NCBI GenBank assembly: GCA_028293405.1
Contig: JAQGOW010000171.1
Location: 1-5,412, forward strand
Length of the DNA stretch: 5,412 bases
Source of the DNA: Verrucomicrobiales bacterium
GTDB taxonomy: Bacteria; Verrucomicrobiota; Verrucomicrobiia; Limisphaerales; Palsa-1400
Reading direction: 5' to 3'
Shown: positions 5,384-5,412 of the stretch, piece by piece
How positions within the stretch are numbered: position 1 is the stretch's first letter
Layout of the letters: every line of letters starts with the position of its first letter
The notes under the pieces: generated by a model
The model's input: only the letters and a program-made list of their open reading frames with translations
The model's database searches: none
Told to the model about the DNA's origin: nothing
Translations under genes and position numbers: made by a program

Positions 5384-5412
5384 TCAGAACATCGGTAACA
5401 CTTTTGGTTCAA

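Noticed and set aside
5258..5412. Open minus frame with a cysteine cluster (KCYRCSDCSCG) read as a zinc-binding tail
   Set aside because: The frame is open to the window edge, but the sequence after the cluster is translated repeat and ends at a stop that the better-looking neighbouring frame reads through. The cysteines look like chance.

Overview
The window is part of a tailed-phage (prophage) head-morphogenesis module, read almost entirely on the minus strand. It holds an HK97-fold major capsid protein, a gp6-like head-tail connector, an HK97-type portal protein, and the N-terminal half of a large terminase of the Mu gp28-like type that runs off the left edge. One small lipoprotein gene lies on the plus strand between capsid and connector. 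The host looks like a member of Verrucomicrobiota, perhaps a Pedosphaera/Limisphaerales relative. This rests on the protein styles as I recall them (terminase, connector and small lipoprotein), on moderately GC-rich coding DNA, on heptanucleotide tandem repeats and hairpin repeats of the kind that litter such genomes, and on start codons without Shine-Dalgarno sequences. The assignment is inference from memory, not a database result.

Layout, in the direction of minus-strand transcription from the right edge: an unresolved coding-like tail (5222-5383) containing a 7-bp tandem repeat; the capsid gene (5185-3938); a hairpin and a 279-bp stretch with no confident gene; the plus-strand lipoprotein (3296-3658); a 308-bp repeat-rich intergenic region; the connector (2987-2412); the portal (2381-660); a spacer carrying a 13-bp-arm hairpin; and the terminase (592 to beyond the left edge). 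The last three genes are 30 and 67 bp apart and probably form one operon.

The genes would act together. The terminase pumps DNA through the portal ring into a shell of capsid protein, and the connector joins the portal to the neck or tail. The transcription order capsid-connector-portal-terminase is the reverse of the usual terminase-portal-(protease)-capsid-connector order. No prohead protease or head-morphogenesis gene is visible in the window. The portal has a long C-terminal extension that carries two repeat-derived insertions. Its last residues look to me like the beginning of an SPP1 gp7/Mu F-type head-morphogenesis region, cut short directly before a hairpin repeat.

I see no RNA gene, CRISPR array, transposase, integrase, attachment site or defence system. 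The points most worth a second look are the repeat invasion of structural genes, the reversed gene order, and the inserted lipoprotein gene.
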